NCBI RefSeq assembly: GCF_028069725.1
Contig: NZ_JANEWG010000003.1
Coordinates: forward strand, 62,001 to 126,000
Direction: 5' to 3'
DNA length: 64,000 bases
From: Citrobacter sp. Awk 4
GTDB lineage: Bacteria; Pseudomonadota; Gammaproteobacteria; Enterobacterales; Enterobacteriaceae
Shown here: piece by piece, positions 21,433 through 32,535 of the stretch
How the letters are laid out: every line of letters starts with the position of its first letter
How positions within the stretch are numbered: the stretch's first letter is position 1
Program-made: the position numbers and the translations under genes
Notes under the pieces: generated by a model
Database searches by the model: none
The model's input: only the letters and a program-made list of their open reading frames with translations
Told to the model about the DNA's origin: nothing

Positions 21433-24060
21433 TTACAGTTTTGCGCTGACCCAGCCTTTCACACTGGCTAACGCTGCAGGCAGAGCCGCAGCATCCGTAC
21501 CACCGGCTTGCGCCATGTCCGGACGACCACCACCTTTACCGCCCACCTGCTGAGCGACCATACCTACCAATTCTCCGGCTTTCACACGGTCAGTCACATC
21601 CTTAGACACGCCCGCAATCAGAGAAACCTTACCTTCAGCGACCGTTGATAAAACGATGACCGTCGACCCCAGTTGATTTTTCAGACCATCAACCATGGTA
21701 CGCAGCATTTTCGGTTCAACACCCTCAAGCTCGCTAACCAGCAGCTTCACGCCGTTGATATCAACCGCTTTGCTGGAAAGATTCGCACTCTCCTGCGCCG
21801 CAGCCTGTTCTTTCAACTGCTGTAACTCTTTTTCGAGCTGACGCGTACGTTCCAGTACAGAACGAACCTTGTCACCCAGATTCTGACTGTCGCCTTTCAG
21901 CAGCTGTGCGATATCGTTTAAGCGATCGCTTTCCGCATGCAGAGTCGCGATTGCACCTTCACCGGTGACCGCTTCAATACGGCGAACACCTGCCGCAGTG
22001 CCGGACTCGGAAACAATGCGGAACAGACCGATATCCCCGGTACGGCTAGCGTGCGTACCGCCACACAGCTCGGTAGAGAAATCGCCCATGCTCAGTACGC
22101 GAACACGATCGTCATACTTCTCGCCAAACAGCGCCATTGCCCCTTTCGCTTTCGCAGCTTCCAGATCCATGACATCGGTTTCAACCGGCAGGTTGCGACG
22201 AATCTGCGCATTCACCAGGTCTTCCACTGCACGGATTTCTGACGGTTTCATGGCTTCATTATGGGAGAAGTCGAAACGCAGAATTTTATCGTTAACCAGA
22301 GAACCTTTCTGCGCCACATGCGTGCCCAGAATCTGGCGCAATGCCGCATGCATCAGGTGCGTTGCGGAGTGGTTCAGACGAATACGCGCACGGCGCACAT
22401 CATCCACATCGGCCTGCACGCCGTCGCCCACTTTCAGAGAACCCGCAGAGAGCTTACCGATATGACCAATCGCCTGACCGTATTTCTGCGTATCGCTCAC
22501 CGCAAATGCGAAGCCTGCGCCTTTCAGTTCGCCTTTATCGCCAACCTGACCGCCGGATTCAGCGTAGAACGGAGTCTGATCCAGAACGACAACCGCTTCC
22601 TGACCTGCGTTAATCACATCCACCGCTTTACCATCAACGAACAGCGCGGTGACTTTGCCGTTCAATTCCAGATGGTCGTAGCCTTTAAACTCTGACGCGC
22701 CATCAACGCGAATCATCGCATTGTAGTCCGCGCCAAAACCGCTGGCCTCACGCGCGCGACGACGCTGTTCTTCCATAGCGGCTTCAAAGCCTGCTTCGTC
22801 AACTTTGATGTTGCGCTCACGGCAAACGTCCGCCGTCAGGTCAACCGGGAAGCCGTAAGTGTCATACAGACGGAAAGCCGTTTCGCCGTCCAGCGTGTCG
22901 CCGGTCAGTTTCGCCAGTTCGTCGTCCAGCAGCGCCAGGCCACGCTCCAGCGTGCGGGCAAACTGCTCTTCTTCGGTTTTCAGAACTTGTTCAACCTGAG
23001 CCTGCTGACGCTTCAGCTCTTCACCTGCAGAACCCATCACCTCTACCAGCGGGCCAACCAGCTTGTAGAAGAACGTCTCTTTCGCACCCAGCATGTTGCC
23101 GTGACGAACCGCACGACGAATGATACGACGCAGCACATAGCCACGGTTTTCGTTCGACGGGACAACACCATCGGCAATCAGGAATGCACAGGAGCGGATA
23201 TGGTCAGCGATTACGCGCAGCGACTTATTGTTGAGGTCAGTCGCGCCAGTGACCTTCGCTACCGCCTTAATCAGCGTGCTGAACAGGTCAATTTCATAGT
23301 TGGAGTTAACGTGTTGCAGCACAGCCGCAATACGTTCCAGCCCCATACCGGTGTCCACAGAAGGCTTCGGCAGCGGTTCCATGGTGCCGTCAGCCTGACG
23401 GTTGAACTGCATGAAGACGATGTTCCAGATCTCAATGTAGCGATCGCCATCTTCTTCTGCGCTTCCCGGAGGGCCGCCCCAGATATGGTCGCCGTGGTCA
23501 TAGAAAATCTCGGTGCACGGGCCGCACGGACCGGTGTCACCCATCTGCCAGAAGTTATCAGACGCATACGCCGCACCTTTGTTATCACCAATGCGGATGA
23601 TACGTTCGCGCGGAATGCCGACTTCTTTTTCCCAGATTTCAAAGGCTTCATCGTCAGTTTCGTAGACGGTTACCCACAGGCGATCTTTTGGCAGGGCAAA
23701 CCAGTTTTCACCGGTCAGAAGCTCCCACGCATATTGAATCGCGTCGTGTTTGAAGTAGTCGCCGAAGCTGAAGTTGCCCAGCATTTCGAAGAAAGTATGG
23801 TGACGTGCAGTGTAACCGACGTTTTCCAGATCGTTGTGTTTACCACCCGCACGCACGCAACGCTGCGAGGTCGTTGCGCGGGAATAATTACGCTTGTCGA
23901 GCCCAAGGAAAACATCCTTGAACTGGTTCATCCCGGCGTTGGTAAACAACAAAGTTGGGTCATTGTTTGGAACCAGGGAGCTGCTGGCAACTACCTGATG
24001 TCCCTTACTATGGAAAAAGTCGAGAAACGCCTGACGGATCTCAGCGGTGCTCTTGCTCAT
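21433..24060 (-). CDS. alaS: Alanine-tRNA ligase AlaS
   Basis: An 875-aa class II aminoacyl-tRNA synthetase charging tRNA-Ala. Domains in order: catalytic (about 1-245, with [15 protein letters not shown]), tRNA recognition (about 246-460), editing (about 550-710, with zinc motif [11 protein letters not shown] and CGGTH) and C-Ala (about 760-875, [12 protein letters not shown]). One residue shorter than E. coli AlaS. The upstream leader contains an ERIC element. Confidence 0.97.
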   Translation of the reverse strand: MSKSTAEIRQAFLDFFHSKGHQVVASSSLVPNNDPTLLFTNAGMNQFKDVFLGLDKRNYSRATTSQRCVRAGGKHNDLENVGYTARHHTFFEMLGNFSFGDYFKHDAIQYAWELLTGENWFALPKDRLWVTVYETDDEAFEIWEKEVGIPRERIIRIGDNKGAAYASDNFWQMGDTGPCGPCTEIFYDHGDHIWGGPPGSAEEDGDRYIEIWNIVFMQFNRQADGTMEPLPKPSVDTGMGLERIAAVLQHVNSNYEIDLFSTLIKAVAKVTGATDLNNKSLRVIADHIRSCAFLIADGVVPSNENRGYVLRRIIRRAVRHGNMLGAKETFFYKLVGPLVEVMGSAGEELKRQQAQVEQVLKTEEEQFARTLERGLALLDDELAKLTGDTLDGETAFRLYDTYGFPVDLTADVCRERNIKVDEAGFEAAMEEQRRRAREASGFGADYNAMIRVDGASEFKGYDHLELNGKVTALFVDGKAVDVINAGQEAVVVLDQTPFYAESGGQVGDKGELKGAGFAFAVSDTQKYGQAIGHIGKLSAGSLKVGDGVQADVDDVRRARIRLNHSATHLMHAALRQILGTHVAQKGSLVNDKILRFDFSHNEAMKPSEIRAVEDLVNAQIRRNLPVETDVMDLEAAKAKGAMALFGEKYDDRVRVLSMGDFSTELCGGTHASRTGDIGLFRIVSESGTAAGVRRIEAVTGEGAIATLHAESDRLNDIAQLLKGDSQNLGDKVRSVLERTRQLEKELQQLKEQAAAQESANLSSKAVDINGVKLLVSELEGVEPKMLRTMVDGLKNQLGSTVIVLSTVAEGKVSLIAGVSKDVTDRVKAGELVGMVAQQVGGKGGGRPDMAQAGGTDAAALPAALASVKGWVSAKL

Positions 24061-24080
24061 AATTATCCTGAAATCAATCT

Positions 24081-24203
24081 ACACTTCATCCTTCAAACCG
24101 CCTCTGCGTTGGCTGCGCTTGTTCACCCTACTCACTTACTCCAGTAAGCTCCTGGGGATTCACTCACTTGCCGCCTTGATGCGGCTTGAAAGATTTTGTG
24201 TAT
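24081..24203. repeat. ERIC element (IRU)
   Basis: The central palindrome carries the ERIC hallmark blocks TTCACCCTACTCACTTACT and AGTAAGCTCCTGGGGATTCA, flanked by inverted GCCGCCT/AAGGCGGC-type arms. This matches the ~127-bp enterobacterial repetitive intergenic consensus element. It lies between recX and alaS and may be transcribed as part of the alaS 5' leader. Ends are approximate. Confidence 0.85.
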
Positions 24204-24315
24204 TTAAGGAATATTCGTCGCAGACGTAGGTCGTCATAAAACAACCCTCGCCTGAACGGAAAAAAGTGGGAATAAGATAAGTTTTCTTTACGGGGAAGTA
24301 AAATCCCGTATGCGC

Positions 24316-24816
24316 TCAATCATCAAAATTTCGCCATATATCCTGAATATCTTCCATCAGGTAGCCACGATAGAGCAAAAAACGTTGAATCTTTACTTTT
24401 TCTGAAAAGTCTGTCGGCAGAGGTTCGCCGTATTTTCGAAAAGCCTGGTCGCGCGCACGCTCACACCAGTCAATCTCGCATTCACGCATGGCTTTTTCCG
24501 TTGCTTCCCGTGCGATGCCTTTCTGATTCAGTTCCTGGCGAATACGCGCCGGACCATAACCCTTGCGGCTACGACTGGCGATAAAGCGGGCGACAAACCG
24601 AGTGTCATCAAGATAATGGTGTTCATAGCACCAGGCGATAACCCGTTCATAGTCCTCTGCAGTCGCATCGATCTCCTCCGGCCCATTTTTGCCCATCACC
24701 GGCGCAGAGAGCTTTCGGCGCAACTCTTGTTCACTGTGGTCACGCACCGCCAGAATACGAACGGCACGATCCAACAGACGGGAATAAGCGGGTCGGCGCG
24801 GTGTAGATTCGCTCAT
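24316..24816 (-). CDS. recX: RecA inhibitor RecX
   Basis: A 166-aa regulator that binds RecA filaments and blocks their extension. Three RecX tandem three-helix repeats are evident (for example [47 protein letters not shown], and the final YGEPL...RFLLYRGY segment). Same length as E. coli RecX. It follows recA after a terminator and is expected to be made by read-through. Confidence 0.95.
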   Translation of the reverse strand: MSESTPRRPAYSRLLDRAVRILAVRDHSEQELRRKLSAPVMGKNGPEEIDATAEDYERVIAWCYEHHYLDDTRFVARFIASRSRKGYGPARIRQELNQKGIAREATEKAMRECEIDWCERARDQAFRKYGEPLPTDFSEKVKIQRFLLYRGYLMEDIQDIWRNFDD

Positions 24817-24840
24817 AACAACCTTCGAAAAATAAAATGC

Positions 24841-24866
24841 AAAAAGGGCCGCATAAATGCAGCCCT
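24841..24866 (-). terminator. recA intrinsic terminator (leaky)
   Basis: Minus-strand AGGGCTGC / GCGGCCCT with a 6-nt loop, followed by TTTTT. It lies between recA and recX; in E. coli read-through of the equivalent terminator gives low recX expression. Confidence 0.8.
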
Positions 24867-24919
24867 CTGATTGTATGCCGGATATAACGCCAGAGCGTCA
24901 CCATCAGGCAGAGTAACGA

Positions 24920-26061
<1,142 letters not shown>

Positions 26062-26065
<4 letters not shown>

Positions 26066-26559
26066 GTGTTTTGTAGAAATTGTTGCCAGAGGGTTTGCAG
26101 CGCGTAAGCCGTCGCCTGACGACGCACTGCCTCGCGGTCGCCGCTGAAACATTCCCGACGCGTAATCCCTTCTCCGCTGGCGCTGGCAAAGGCAAACCAG
26201 ACCGTACCAACGGGTTTTTCTTCGCTGCCGCCGTCGGGCCCGGCAATTCCGCTTATCGAGACAGCGAAGTGCGCTCTGGCGGCTTTCAGCGCGCCAATCG
26301 CCATTTCCACCACCACGGGTTCACTGACCGCGCCATGCTGGGCCAGCGTCTCTTCGCGAACGCCGATCATCTGCGCTTTTGCTTCATTGCTGTAGGTAAC
26401 AAATCCGCGCTCAAACCATGCAGAGCTCCCGGCAATATCGGTAATGGCTTTCGCCACCCAACCGCCCGTACAGGATTCCGCTGTCGTTACGGTAGCGCCG
26501 CGTGCTTTTAACGCCTGCCCCACCCGTTCACTTAACTGCATCAGTTCACTGTCAGTCAT
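26062..26559 (-). CDS. pncC: Nicotinamide-nucleotide amidase PncC
   Basis: A 165-aa CinA C-terminal-domain protein that deamidates NMN to NaMN in the pyridine nucleotide cycle. The conserved TTAESCTGG (catalytic Ser), GGFVTYSN-like region and SGIAGPDGGS motif are visible. Same length as E. coli PncC (YgaD). It is directly upstream of recA; its stop codon overlaps the recA -35 box, so pncC transcription must read through the LexA-controlled promoter. Confidence 0.95.
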
Positions 26560-26755
26560 TCCGACCTCTGTCAGTTAATAAATATGCCGAACAAGATACC
26601 ACTTCCCTCAATGAGATGGGGATGAGGTGACGATTTTTCGAGCCGTATTCCGAAAAAGTTCCAACCGCCCATTTATGCAGGACAAGAGCGGTAAACCCAC
26701 GCTTAGAAAGCGATATAGTGTGATTCAATTTTGCATGGATGAGGAGAGAGCACGA

Positions 26756-27004
26756 ATGTCATTAGACAAAATGGAAGGCACTACGCACTCAAAATTAAAG
26801 CAATACCATCAACAGCGGATGTGCTTAATCATCGGTGGCGTATGTTCTTTAGTAATAGGCGTGCTGAACATTATATCATCCGGATATATTGAACCTTATG
26901 ATGGCGGCCAAATTATCTTAGGTTTAGGGTGTCTTGGATACAGCATGGCAATATCAAAGAAAATATCCCAGTTGCGTGCAGAGAGTCAGTCGGAAAAACA
27001 GTGA
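26756..27004 (+). CDS. Small two-helix membrane protein, unknown function
   Basis: An 82-aa protein not recognised. It begins MSLDKMEGTTHSKLKQYHQQ, has two hydrophobic segments (about residues 23-43 and 49-65, the latter Gly-rich) and a charged C-terminus (KKISQLRAESQSEKQ), so a hairpin in the inner membrane is likely. The ATG at 26756 is preferred because GAGGAG (26741-26746) is well placed; in-frame codons further upstream lack a ribosome site. The DNA is A+T-richer than its neighbours. E. coli K-12 has no gene between pncC and mltB. Confidence 0.65.
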   Translation: MSLDKMEGTTHSKLKQYHQQRMCLIIGGVCSLVIGVLNIISSGYIEPYDGGQIILGLGCLGYSMAISKKISQLRAESQSEKQ

Positions 27005-27011
27005 TAACAAC

Positions 27012-27034
27012 AGCAGAGGGAAGCCCGCGCTTCC
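27012..27034. terminator. Stem-loop between the small membrane gene and mltB
   Basis: AGGGAAGC-CCG-CGCTTCCCT-type inverted repeat between two convergent genes; no T-run on either side, so a weak bidirectional terminator candidate. Confidence 0.45.
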
Positions 27035-27049
27035 CTCCACAAAAGAGTA

Positions 27050-28129
27050 TTACTGCACGCGTGCCAGCGCGACGGCCTGGCCAAGCTGCCAGACCGCCAT
27101 TGCATAATGGGTGCTGTGGTTATAGCGGGTAATGGCGTAGAAGTTCGGTAAACCGTACCAATACTGGTAGCCGGTACCGATATCAAGACGCAACAAGCTG
27201 GCCTGTTGATGATGGCCCAGCGACTGCTGCGGCGTTAGCCCGGCAGCGGCAAGCTGAGAGACGCTGTACTGGGTTTTAAAACCATTCGCAAGTCCCGGTG
27301 CCTGGCCGTTAGCCATCACCGCAACCGTATCGCCTTTCTCCCAACCATGTCCTTTAAAGTAGTTTGCAACGCTACCGATGGCATCAACCGGATCCCACAG
27401 GTTGATATGACCGTCGCCATTAAAGTCGACTGCGTACTCTTTATAGGAGGACGGCATAAACTGTCCGTAACCCATCGCGCCCGCAAAGGAACCTTTCAGA
27501 TCCAGCGGATCATCCTGCTCGTTACGCGCCATCAGTAAGAAGGTTTCCAGCTCGCTGGAGAAGTACTCCGCCCGGCGCGGGTAGTTGAACGACAGCGTCG
27601 CCAGCGCATCCAGGATGCGCGTTTTGCCCATCACACGCCCCCAGCGCGTCTCAACCCCGATAATCCCGACGATGATCTCCGGCGGTACGCCATATACCTG
27701 CCATGCGCGGTTCAACGCATCTTCGTACTGATTCCAGAACACCACGCCATTTTGCACATTATCGGGGGTGATGAACTGCTTGCGATAACGCAGCCACGCG
27801 CCGTTAGGTCCGGTAGGCGCTTGAGCCGTCGGGGCTTGTCTGTCCATCAGGCGCAGCACGTAATCCAGACGTTTAGCCTGTGACAGGATCTCCTGTAACT
27901 GTTGGCGGTCGAAGCCGTGTTTGCTCACCATTTTGTCGATGAACTGTTGCGCATTGGGGTTATTGGCGAAATCGCCGCCCATCTGCATCACGTTGTGCTG
28001 GGGCTCAAGCAGGAAACCGCCGGACGGCGTTCCCGTTGTCGTTTGAGTCTCTGAAGGTTTCGGTTTGCTGCTACAGGCAGCCAACAACACACAAAGGGGA
28101 AGTAATGCTACATAACGACGCTTGAACAT
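27050..28129 (-). CDS. mltB: Membrane-bound lytic murein transglycosylase B
   Basis: A 359-aa outer-membrane lipoprotein that cleaves peptidoglycan glycan strands. The lipobox LLAAC is at residues 15-19 with Cys19 as lipidation site. The catalytic Glu is in GVETRWG (about residue 160), and GAMGYGQFMPSSY and the EF-hand-like DFNGDGHINLWDP calcium site are visible. The start MFKRRYVALLPL at 28129 is chosen over the upstream in-frame ATG at 28231 because it gives the proper lipoprotein signal and E. coli length. Confidence 0.95.
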   Translation of the reverse strand: MFKRRYVALLPLCVLLAACSSKPKPSETQTTTGTPSGGFLLEPQHNVMQMGGDFANNPNAQQFIDKMVSKHGFDRQQLQEILSQAKRLDYVLRLMDRQAPTAQAPTGPNGAWLRYRKQFITPDNVQNGVVFWNQYEDALNRAWQVYGVPPEIIVGIIGVETRWGRVMGKTRILDALATLSFNYPRRAEYFSSELETFLLMARNEQDDPLDLKGSFAGAMGYGQFMPSSYKEYAVDFNGDGHINLWDPVDAIGSVANYFKGHGWEKGDTVAVMANGQAPGLANGFKTQYSVSQLAAAGLTPQQSLGHHQQASLLRLDIGTGYQYWYGLPNFYAITRYNHSTHYAMAVWQLGQAVALARVQ

Positions 28130-28334
28130 GAGACATCCATTAAACAAATTCAGCCAGAGTGAAGTATGGTAAAGCATCCTTCGTCGCACAAGAAAGCGGT
28201 AGTCGCTATCGCTCCCTATTTTTAGCAGCAAAAATCGCGATTTCTTTTATCACGCCAATGAGGAATCCCTCTTCAATATGATCTTTTCCCATAATGCACG
28301 CTCCCTGAATGCACTATCATCGCGTACTGCTATT

Positions 28335-28427
28335 GCGTGAATAAGCGGGAACAGCGGCCATTTTCGTTGTCCCTGATCATCGGCAAAAGGGATTGAAGTG
28401 ACCATAACCGGAGAAACCAATGAGTGA
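28335..28427 (+). pseudogene. srlR: 3' remnant of the sorbitol operon repressor gene srlR
   Basis: The frame ending at the TGA at 28425-28427 encodes [14 protein letters not shown] just before gutQ. This matches the C-terminus of E. coli SrlR (EKGIDVIITGESNE), and the stop overlaps the gutQ ATG as in E. coli. Upstream the similarity is broken by stops and indels. srlA, srlE, srlB, srlD, gutM and most of srlR are absent from the 290 bp between mltB and gutQ. Confidence 0.7.
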
Positions 28428-29385
28428 TGCACTACTGAACGCGGGTCGTCAGACATTAATGCTGGAGCTACAGGAAGCGAGCCGTCTGCCGGAGCGTCTG
28501 GGCGATGATTTTGTCCGCGCCGCGAATACCATTATCCACTGCGAAGGCAAGGTGATTGTCTCCGGTATCGGCAAGTCCGGTCATATTGGCAAAAAAATTG
28601 CGGCAACCCTCGCCAGTACTGGCACTCCAGCCTTTTTTGTTCACCCGGCAGAGGCGCTGCACGGCGATCTGGGGATGATTGAAAGCCGTGACGTCATGTT
28701 ATTTATCTCCTATTCCGGCGGTGCGAAAGAGCTGGATCTCATCATTCCGCGCCTCGAAGACAAATCGGTCGCCCTGCTGGCGATGACCGGGAAACCCACT
28801 TCTCCGCTGGGTCTGGCGGCGAAAGCCGTGCTGGATATCTCCGTCGAACGTGAAGCCTGCCCGATGCACCTGGCGCCAACCTCCAGCACGGTAAATACCC
28901 TGATGATGGGCGATGCGCTGGCGATGGCCGTGATGCAGGCGCGCGGTTTTAACGAGGAAGATTTCGCCCGCTCCCACCCGGCTGGCGCGCTGGGCGCTCG
29001 TTTGTTGAATAACGTGCATCATCTGATGCGTCGTGACGATGCAGTGCCTCGGGTTCAGCTTGCCACAAGCGTAATGGATGCGATGCTGGAATTGAGCCGT
29101 ACCGGGCTGGGTCTGGTCGCGGTCTGTGACGATGAAGCCTATGTGAAGGGCGTCTTTACCGACGGCGACCTGCGTCGCTGGTTAGTGGGCGGCGGCGCGC
29201 TCACCACCCCCGTCAGCGAAGCGATGACCCACAATGGCGTCACGCTACAGGCACAAAGCCGCGCCATTGACGCCAAAGAGATCCTGATGAAGCGTAAAAT
29301 TACTGCCGCCCCGGTGGTGGATGAAAACGGCAAACTCACCGGCGCGATTAACCTGCAGGATTTTTATCAGGCCGGCATTCTCTAA
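28420..29385 (+). CDS. gutQ: Arabinose-5-phosphate isomerase GutQ
   Basis: A 321-aa isomerase interconverting ribulose-5-P and arabinose-5-P, the Kdo precursor; KdsD paralogue. It has an N-terminal SIS domain (about 30-190, [25 protein letters not shown] and the catalytic His in SHPAGALG) and two CBS domains (about 205-321). Near identical to E. coli GutQ. It is normally last in the srl operon; here the operon is deleted upstream, so its promoter must differ. ATG follows CGGAG. Confidence 0.96.
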   Translation: MSDALLNAGRQTLMLELQEASRLPERLGDDFVRAANTIIHCEGKVIVSGIGKSGHIGKKIAATLASTGTPAFFVHPAEALHGDLGMIESRDVMLFISYSGGAKELDLIIPRLEDKSVALLAMTGKPTSPLGLAAKAVLDISVEREACPMHLAPTSSTVNTLMMGDALAMAVMQARGFNEEDFARSHPAGALGARLLNNVHHLMRRDDAVPRVQLATSVMDAMLELSRTGLGLVAVCDDEAYVKGVFTDGDLRRWLVGGGALTTPVSEAMTHNGVTLQAQSRAIDAKEILMKRKITAAPVVDENGKLTGAINLQDFYQAGIL

Positions 29386-30899
29386 TCTTTAAGTCCCAGA
29401 CGCTTCGCCAGTCGGTGCAGATTGGCGACGTCTGTTTCAAGCGCCCGCGCGCTGGCCGCCCAGTTATGATTATTTTGCGCCAGCGCCCGGCGGATCATCT
29501 CCCGCTGGAAACTCTCCGTCGCCTCCCGCAAATTTCGATTGAGCGGCAATTCTGTCGTCGGTTCCGGCGAAGGTACAACCGGTTCATCCTGTAATGCAAA
29601 ATGCGTGGCTTCCAGTACCACTTCATCCCCTGCTTTCGTTGCCCTCGCCAGCACCACGGCACGATGGATCGCATGTTCAAGTTCGCGCACATTCCCTGGC
29701 CAGCCATAGTGCAACAGGTGACGGCGCGCAGCAGGACTCAGCACCACGCGTGAAAGCCCCAGCCGCAACCGACACTGCTCGCAAAAATAGCCCGCCAGCA
29801 ACACCACATCTTCACCGCGCTCACGCAGCGGCGGTACGGAAAGCGGAAACACGCTCAAACGATGGAACAGATCGGCTCTGAAACGCCCGGCCAGAACTTC
29901 TTCGCGCAGATCGCGGTTGGTTGCCGCCAGTACGCGCACATCCACACGCAGGCTACGATCGTCGCCGACGCGCTGAATATCGCCGTACTGCAAAACACGC
30001 AGCAGTTTGGCCTGCAGCGCTAATGACAGTTCACCAATCTCATCCAGGAACAGGGTGCCGTTATCAGCCATTTCGAACTTACCGCTGCGGTTGCTGATGG
30101 CCCCGGTAAATGCCCCTTTGACATGACCAAACAGTTCACTCTCCGCCACGCTTTCCGGCAATGCCGCGCAATTGAGATAAACCAGCGGATTCGCCGCCCG
30201 CGGTGAACCTTCATGAATCGCTTTCGCCACCAGCTCTTTGCCGGTCCCCGTTTCGCCGCTTATCAGCACGTTAAGATCAGAGGCCGCCACAATCTCAATC
30301 TCTTTTTTTAACTGCATCATGCCGGGCGAAAGGCCAATCATCTGCGTCTCTTTCACCGGCTCAAACGCGGAGGATGAACCCGGCAGCATATTCTGGCTTT
30401 CCAGTTGTTCAATCAGCAGCGCATTACTCAACGCCCCGGACGCCAGCGCGGCAATCAGACGCAGTTCTTCATCACTGAAAACATCAAACTGGTCTGGCGC
30501 CATGCCGTCGAGCGTCAGCGCGCCAATCAGGTTCTGCCCGGCAAACAGCGGCAGGCCAATGCAGGCGTGCACCTTCAGGCTCTCTTGTCCGGGTATCAAT
30601 CCGTCGTACGGGTCGGGTAGATCACTGTCGGCGGGGAAACGCACCACATCCCCGGCGCGGGCGATGGCTTCCAGACGTGGATGCCCTTCCAGCGTAAAGC
30701 GTCTGCCGAGCACATCGCGGGCCAGACCATCAATCGCCAGCGGGATAAACTGGCGCGCCTCATAGCGCAACAATGCAGAAGCATCACATTCCAGCACCTG
30801 CCGCAGCGCCGTTACCAGCCGCTGAAAACGATCCTGATGACCGATACCGCGCTGTAATTCAATGGCGATGTTCGCCAGCACATCAACAGAAAAACGCAT
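29382..30899 (-). CDS. norR: Nitric-oxide-responsive sigma-54 activator NorR
   Basis: A 505-aa bacterial enhancer-binding protein. The N-terminal GAF domain (about 1-170) binds NO at a mononuclear iron. The AAA+ domain (about 185-430) has Walker [15 protein letters not shown] loop ([10 protein letters not shown]) and Walker B FLDEIGEL. The C-terminal Fis-type HTH is [18 protein letters not shown]. The ATG at 30899 with GAGGA gives the E. coli N-terminus ([12 protein letters not shown]); an in-frame ATG at 30929 overlaps a NorR box. It is convergent with gutQ (4-nt overlap) and divergent from norVW. Confidence 0.95.
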   Translation of the reverse strand: MRFSVDVLANIAIELQRGIGHQDRFQRLVTALRQVLECDASALLRYEARQFIPLAIDGLARDVLGRRFTLEGHPRLEAIARAGDVVRFPADSDLPDPYDGLIPGQESLKVHACIGLPLFAGQNLIGALTLDGMAPDQFDVFSDEELRLIAALASGALSNALLIEQLESQNMLPGSSSAFEPVKETQMIGLSPGMMQLKKEIEIVAASDLNVLISGETGTGKELVAKAIHEGSPRAANPLVYLNCAALPESVAESELFGHVKGAFTGAISNRSGKFEMADNGTLFLDEIGELSLALQAKLLRVLQYGDIQRVGDDRSLRVDVRVLAATNRDLREEVLAGRFRADLFHRLSVFPLSVPPLRERGEDVVLLAGYFCEQCRLRLGLSRVVLSPAARRHLLHYGWPGNVRELEHAIHRAVVLARATKAGDEVVLEATHFALQDEPVVPSPEPTTELPLNRNLREATESFQREMIRRALAQNNHNWAASARALETDVANLHRLAKRLGLKD

Positions 30900-30911
30900 A
30901 ACGTCCTCATT

Positions 30912-30967
30912 GTCATTTTGACCATTCATAGTGTCATACTGACCATTTTATGAATAGTCATTTTGAC
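30912..30967. promoter_or_regulatory. Three NorR enhancer sites
   Basis: Three GT-N7-AC elements lie at 30912-30922 (GTCATTTTGAC), 30933-30943 (GTCATACTGAC) and 30957-30967 (GTCATTTTGAC) in the norR-norV intergene. E. coli has three NorR sites here, all needed to assemble the NorR hexamer. Confidence 0.85.
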
Positions 30968-31022
30968 TACCAACTTAGGAGTATTATTTAAAAAACCGTT
31001 TAAGATCAAAAAATTAAAAAAC

Positions 31023-31038
31023 TGGCACACAACCTGCA
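31023..31038 (+). promoter_or_regulatory. Sigma-54 promoter of norVW
   Basis: TGGCAC-ACAAC-CTGCA matches the -24/-12 consensus (GG and GC ten bases apart). It is about 50 bp upstream of norV and downstream of the NorR enhancers. Confidence 0.88.
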
Positions 31039-31086
31039 ATCAAAGAGACATCTTTTTGGGAATACATTGAATTCATTGAGGTTGCT

Positions 31087-32535
31087 ATGTCTATTCTGGT
31101 TAAAAATAACATTCATTGGGTTGGTCAACGTGACTGGGAAGTCCGTGATTTTCACGGGACTGAATATAAAACGCTGCGCGGCAGCAGCTACAACAGCTAT
31201 CTCATCCGTGAAGAAAAAAATGTGCTGATCGACACCGTCGACCATAAATTCAGTCGTGAATTCGTGCAGAACCTGCGCAGTGAAATTGACCTCGCAGACA
31301 TTGATTACATCATCATCAACCACGCAGAAGAGGACCACGCCGGCGCGCTGACCGAGCTGATGATGCAGATCCCCGATACGCCAATCTACTGCACCGCAAA
31401 TGCCATTGATTCTATCACCGGCCACCACCACCATCCGGAGTGGAATTTCAACGTGGTGAAAACCGGCGACGCGCTGGATATCGGCAACGGCAAACAGCTG
31501 ATCTTCGTTGAAACCCCGATGCTGCACTGGCCGGACAGCATGATGACCTATATGACCGGCGATGCGGTCCTGTTCAGTAATGACGCCTTCGGTCAGCACT
31601 ATTGCGATGAACGTCTGTTCAATGACGAAGTGGATCAGAGCGAACTGTTCGAACAGTGCCAGCGCTATTACGCCAACATCCTGACGCCGTTCAGCCGTCT
31701 GGTGACGCCGAAAATCACCGAAATCCTCGGTTTTAATCTGCCGGTCGATATGATTGCCACCTCCCACGGCGTGGTCTGGCGCGACAACCCAACGCAAATT
31801 GTTGAGATGTACCTGAAATGGGCGGCGGATTATCAGGAAGACCGCATCACCCTTTTCTACGACACCATGTCCAACAACACCCGCATGATGGCGGATGCGA
31901 TTGCCCAGGGGATTAACGAAGTGGATCCGAACGTGGCGGTGAAAATCTTTAACGTCGCCCGCAGCGATAAAAATGAAATTCTGACCAACGTCTTTCGCTC
32001 AAAAGGGGTGCTGGTCGGCACCTCCACCATGAACAACGTGATGATGCCGAAAATCGCCGGTCTGGTCGAAGAGATGACTGGCCTGCGTTTTCGCAACAAA
32101 CGCGCCAGTGCCTTTGGCTCCCACGGCTGGAGCGGCGGCGCGGTTGACCGTCTGTCGACCCGCTTGCAGGATGCCGGTTTCGAGATGTCGCTGAGCCTGA
32201 AAGCCAAATGGCGCCCGGATCTGGATGCGCTGGAACTGTGTCGCCAGCATGGCCGCGAGATTGCACGTCAGTGGGCGCTCGCTCCACTACCAGAAACCCG
32301 CGCCACGGCGACCGCCAAAGAAGAAGCGTGCGCCTGTGCCGCCGCAGCGGCAGCCGACCTCGGCCCCAGCATGCAATGCAGCGTTTGTCAGTGGATTTAC
32401 GATCCCGCCAAAGGTGAGCCTCTGCAGGATGTTGCGCCAGGCACGCCGTGGAGCGACGTTCCGGACAACTTCCTCTGCCCGGAATGTTCATTGGGTAAAG
32501 AGGTCTTCGACGTACTGGCAACGGAGGCAAAATGA
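31087..32535 (+). CDS. norV: Anaerobic nitric oxide reductase flavorubredoxin NorV
   Basis: A 482-aa cytoplasmic enzyme reducing NO to N2O under anoxia. Three domains: metallo-beta-lactamase-like diiron (about 1-250, ligands in H79-x-E81-x-D83-H84), flavodoxin with FMN (about 254-395, [13 protein letters not shown]), and C-terminal rubredoxin (about 425-475, [10 protein letters not shown] and CPEC). An Ala/Cys-rich linker ([12 protein letters not shown]) precedes the rubredoxin. E. coli NorV is 479 aa. norW overlaps its stop by 4 nt. Confidence 0.96.
   Translation: MSILVKNNIHWVGQRDWEVRDFHGTEYKTLRGSSYNSYLIREEKNVLIDTVDHKFSREFVQNLRSEIDLADIDYIIINHAEEDHAGALTELMMQIPDTPIYCTANAIDSITGHHHHPEWNFNVVKTGDALDIGNGKQLIFVETPMLHWPDSMMTYMTGDAVLFSNDAFGQHYCDERLFNDEVDQSELFEQCQRYYANILTPFSRLVTPKITEILGFNLPVDMIATSHGVVWRDNPTQIVEMYLKWAADYQEDRITLFYDTMSNNTRMMADAIAQGINEVDPNVAVKIFNVARSDKNEILTNVFRSKGVLVGTSTMNNVMMPKIAGLVEEMTGLRFRNKRASAFGSHGWSGGAVDRLSTRLQDAGFEMSLSLKAKWRPDLDALELCRQHGREIARQWALAPLPETRATATAKEEACACAAAAAADLGPSMQCSVCQWIYDPAKGEPLQDVAPGTPWSDVPDNFLCPECSLGKEVFDVLATEAK

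Noticed and set aside
22987-24147. A 386-codon open frame on the plus strand opposite alaS
   Set aside because: Antisense shadow of the conserved alaS gene, extending into the ERIC element; no family resemblance.
29382-30929. A longer NorR starting at the ATG at 30929
   Set aside because: It would add ten residues encoded by one of the NorR boxes; the ATG at 30899 has GAGGA and matches the family N-terminus.
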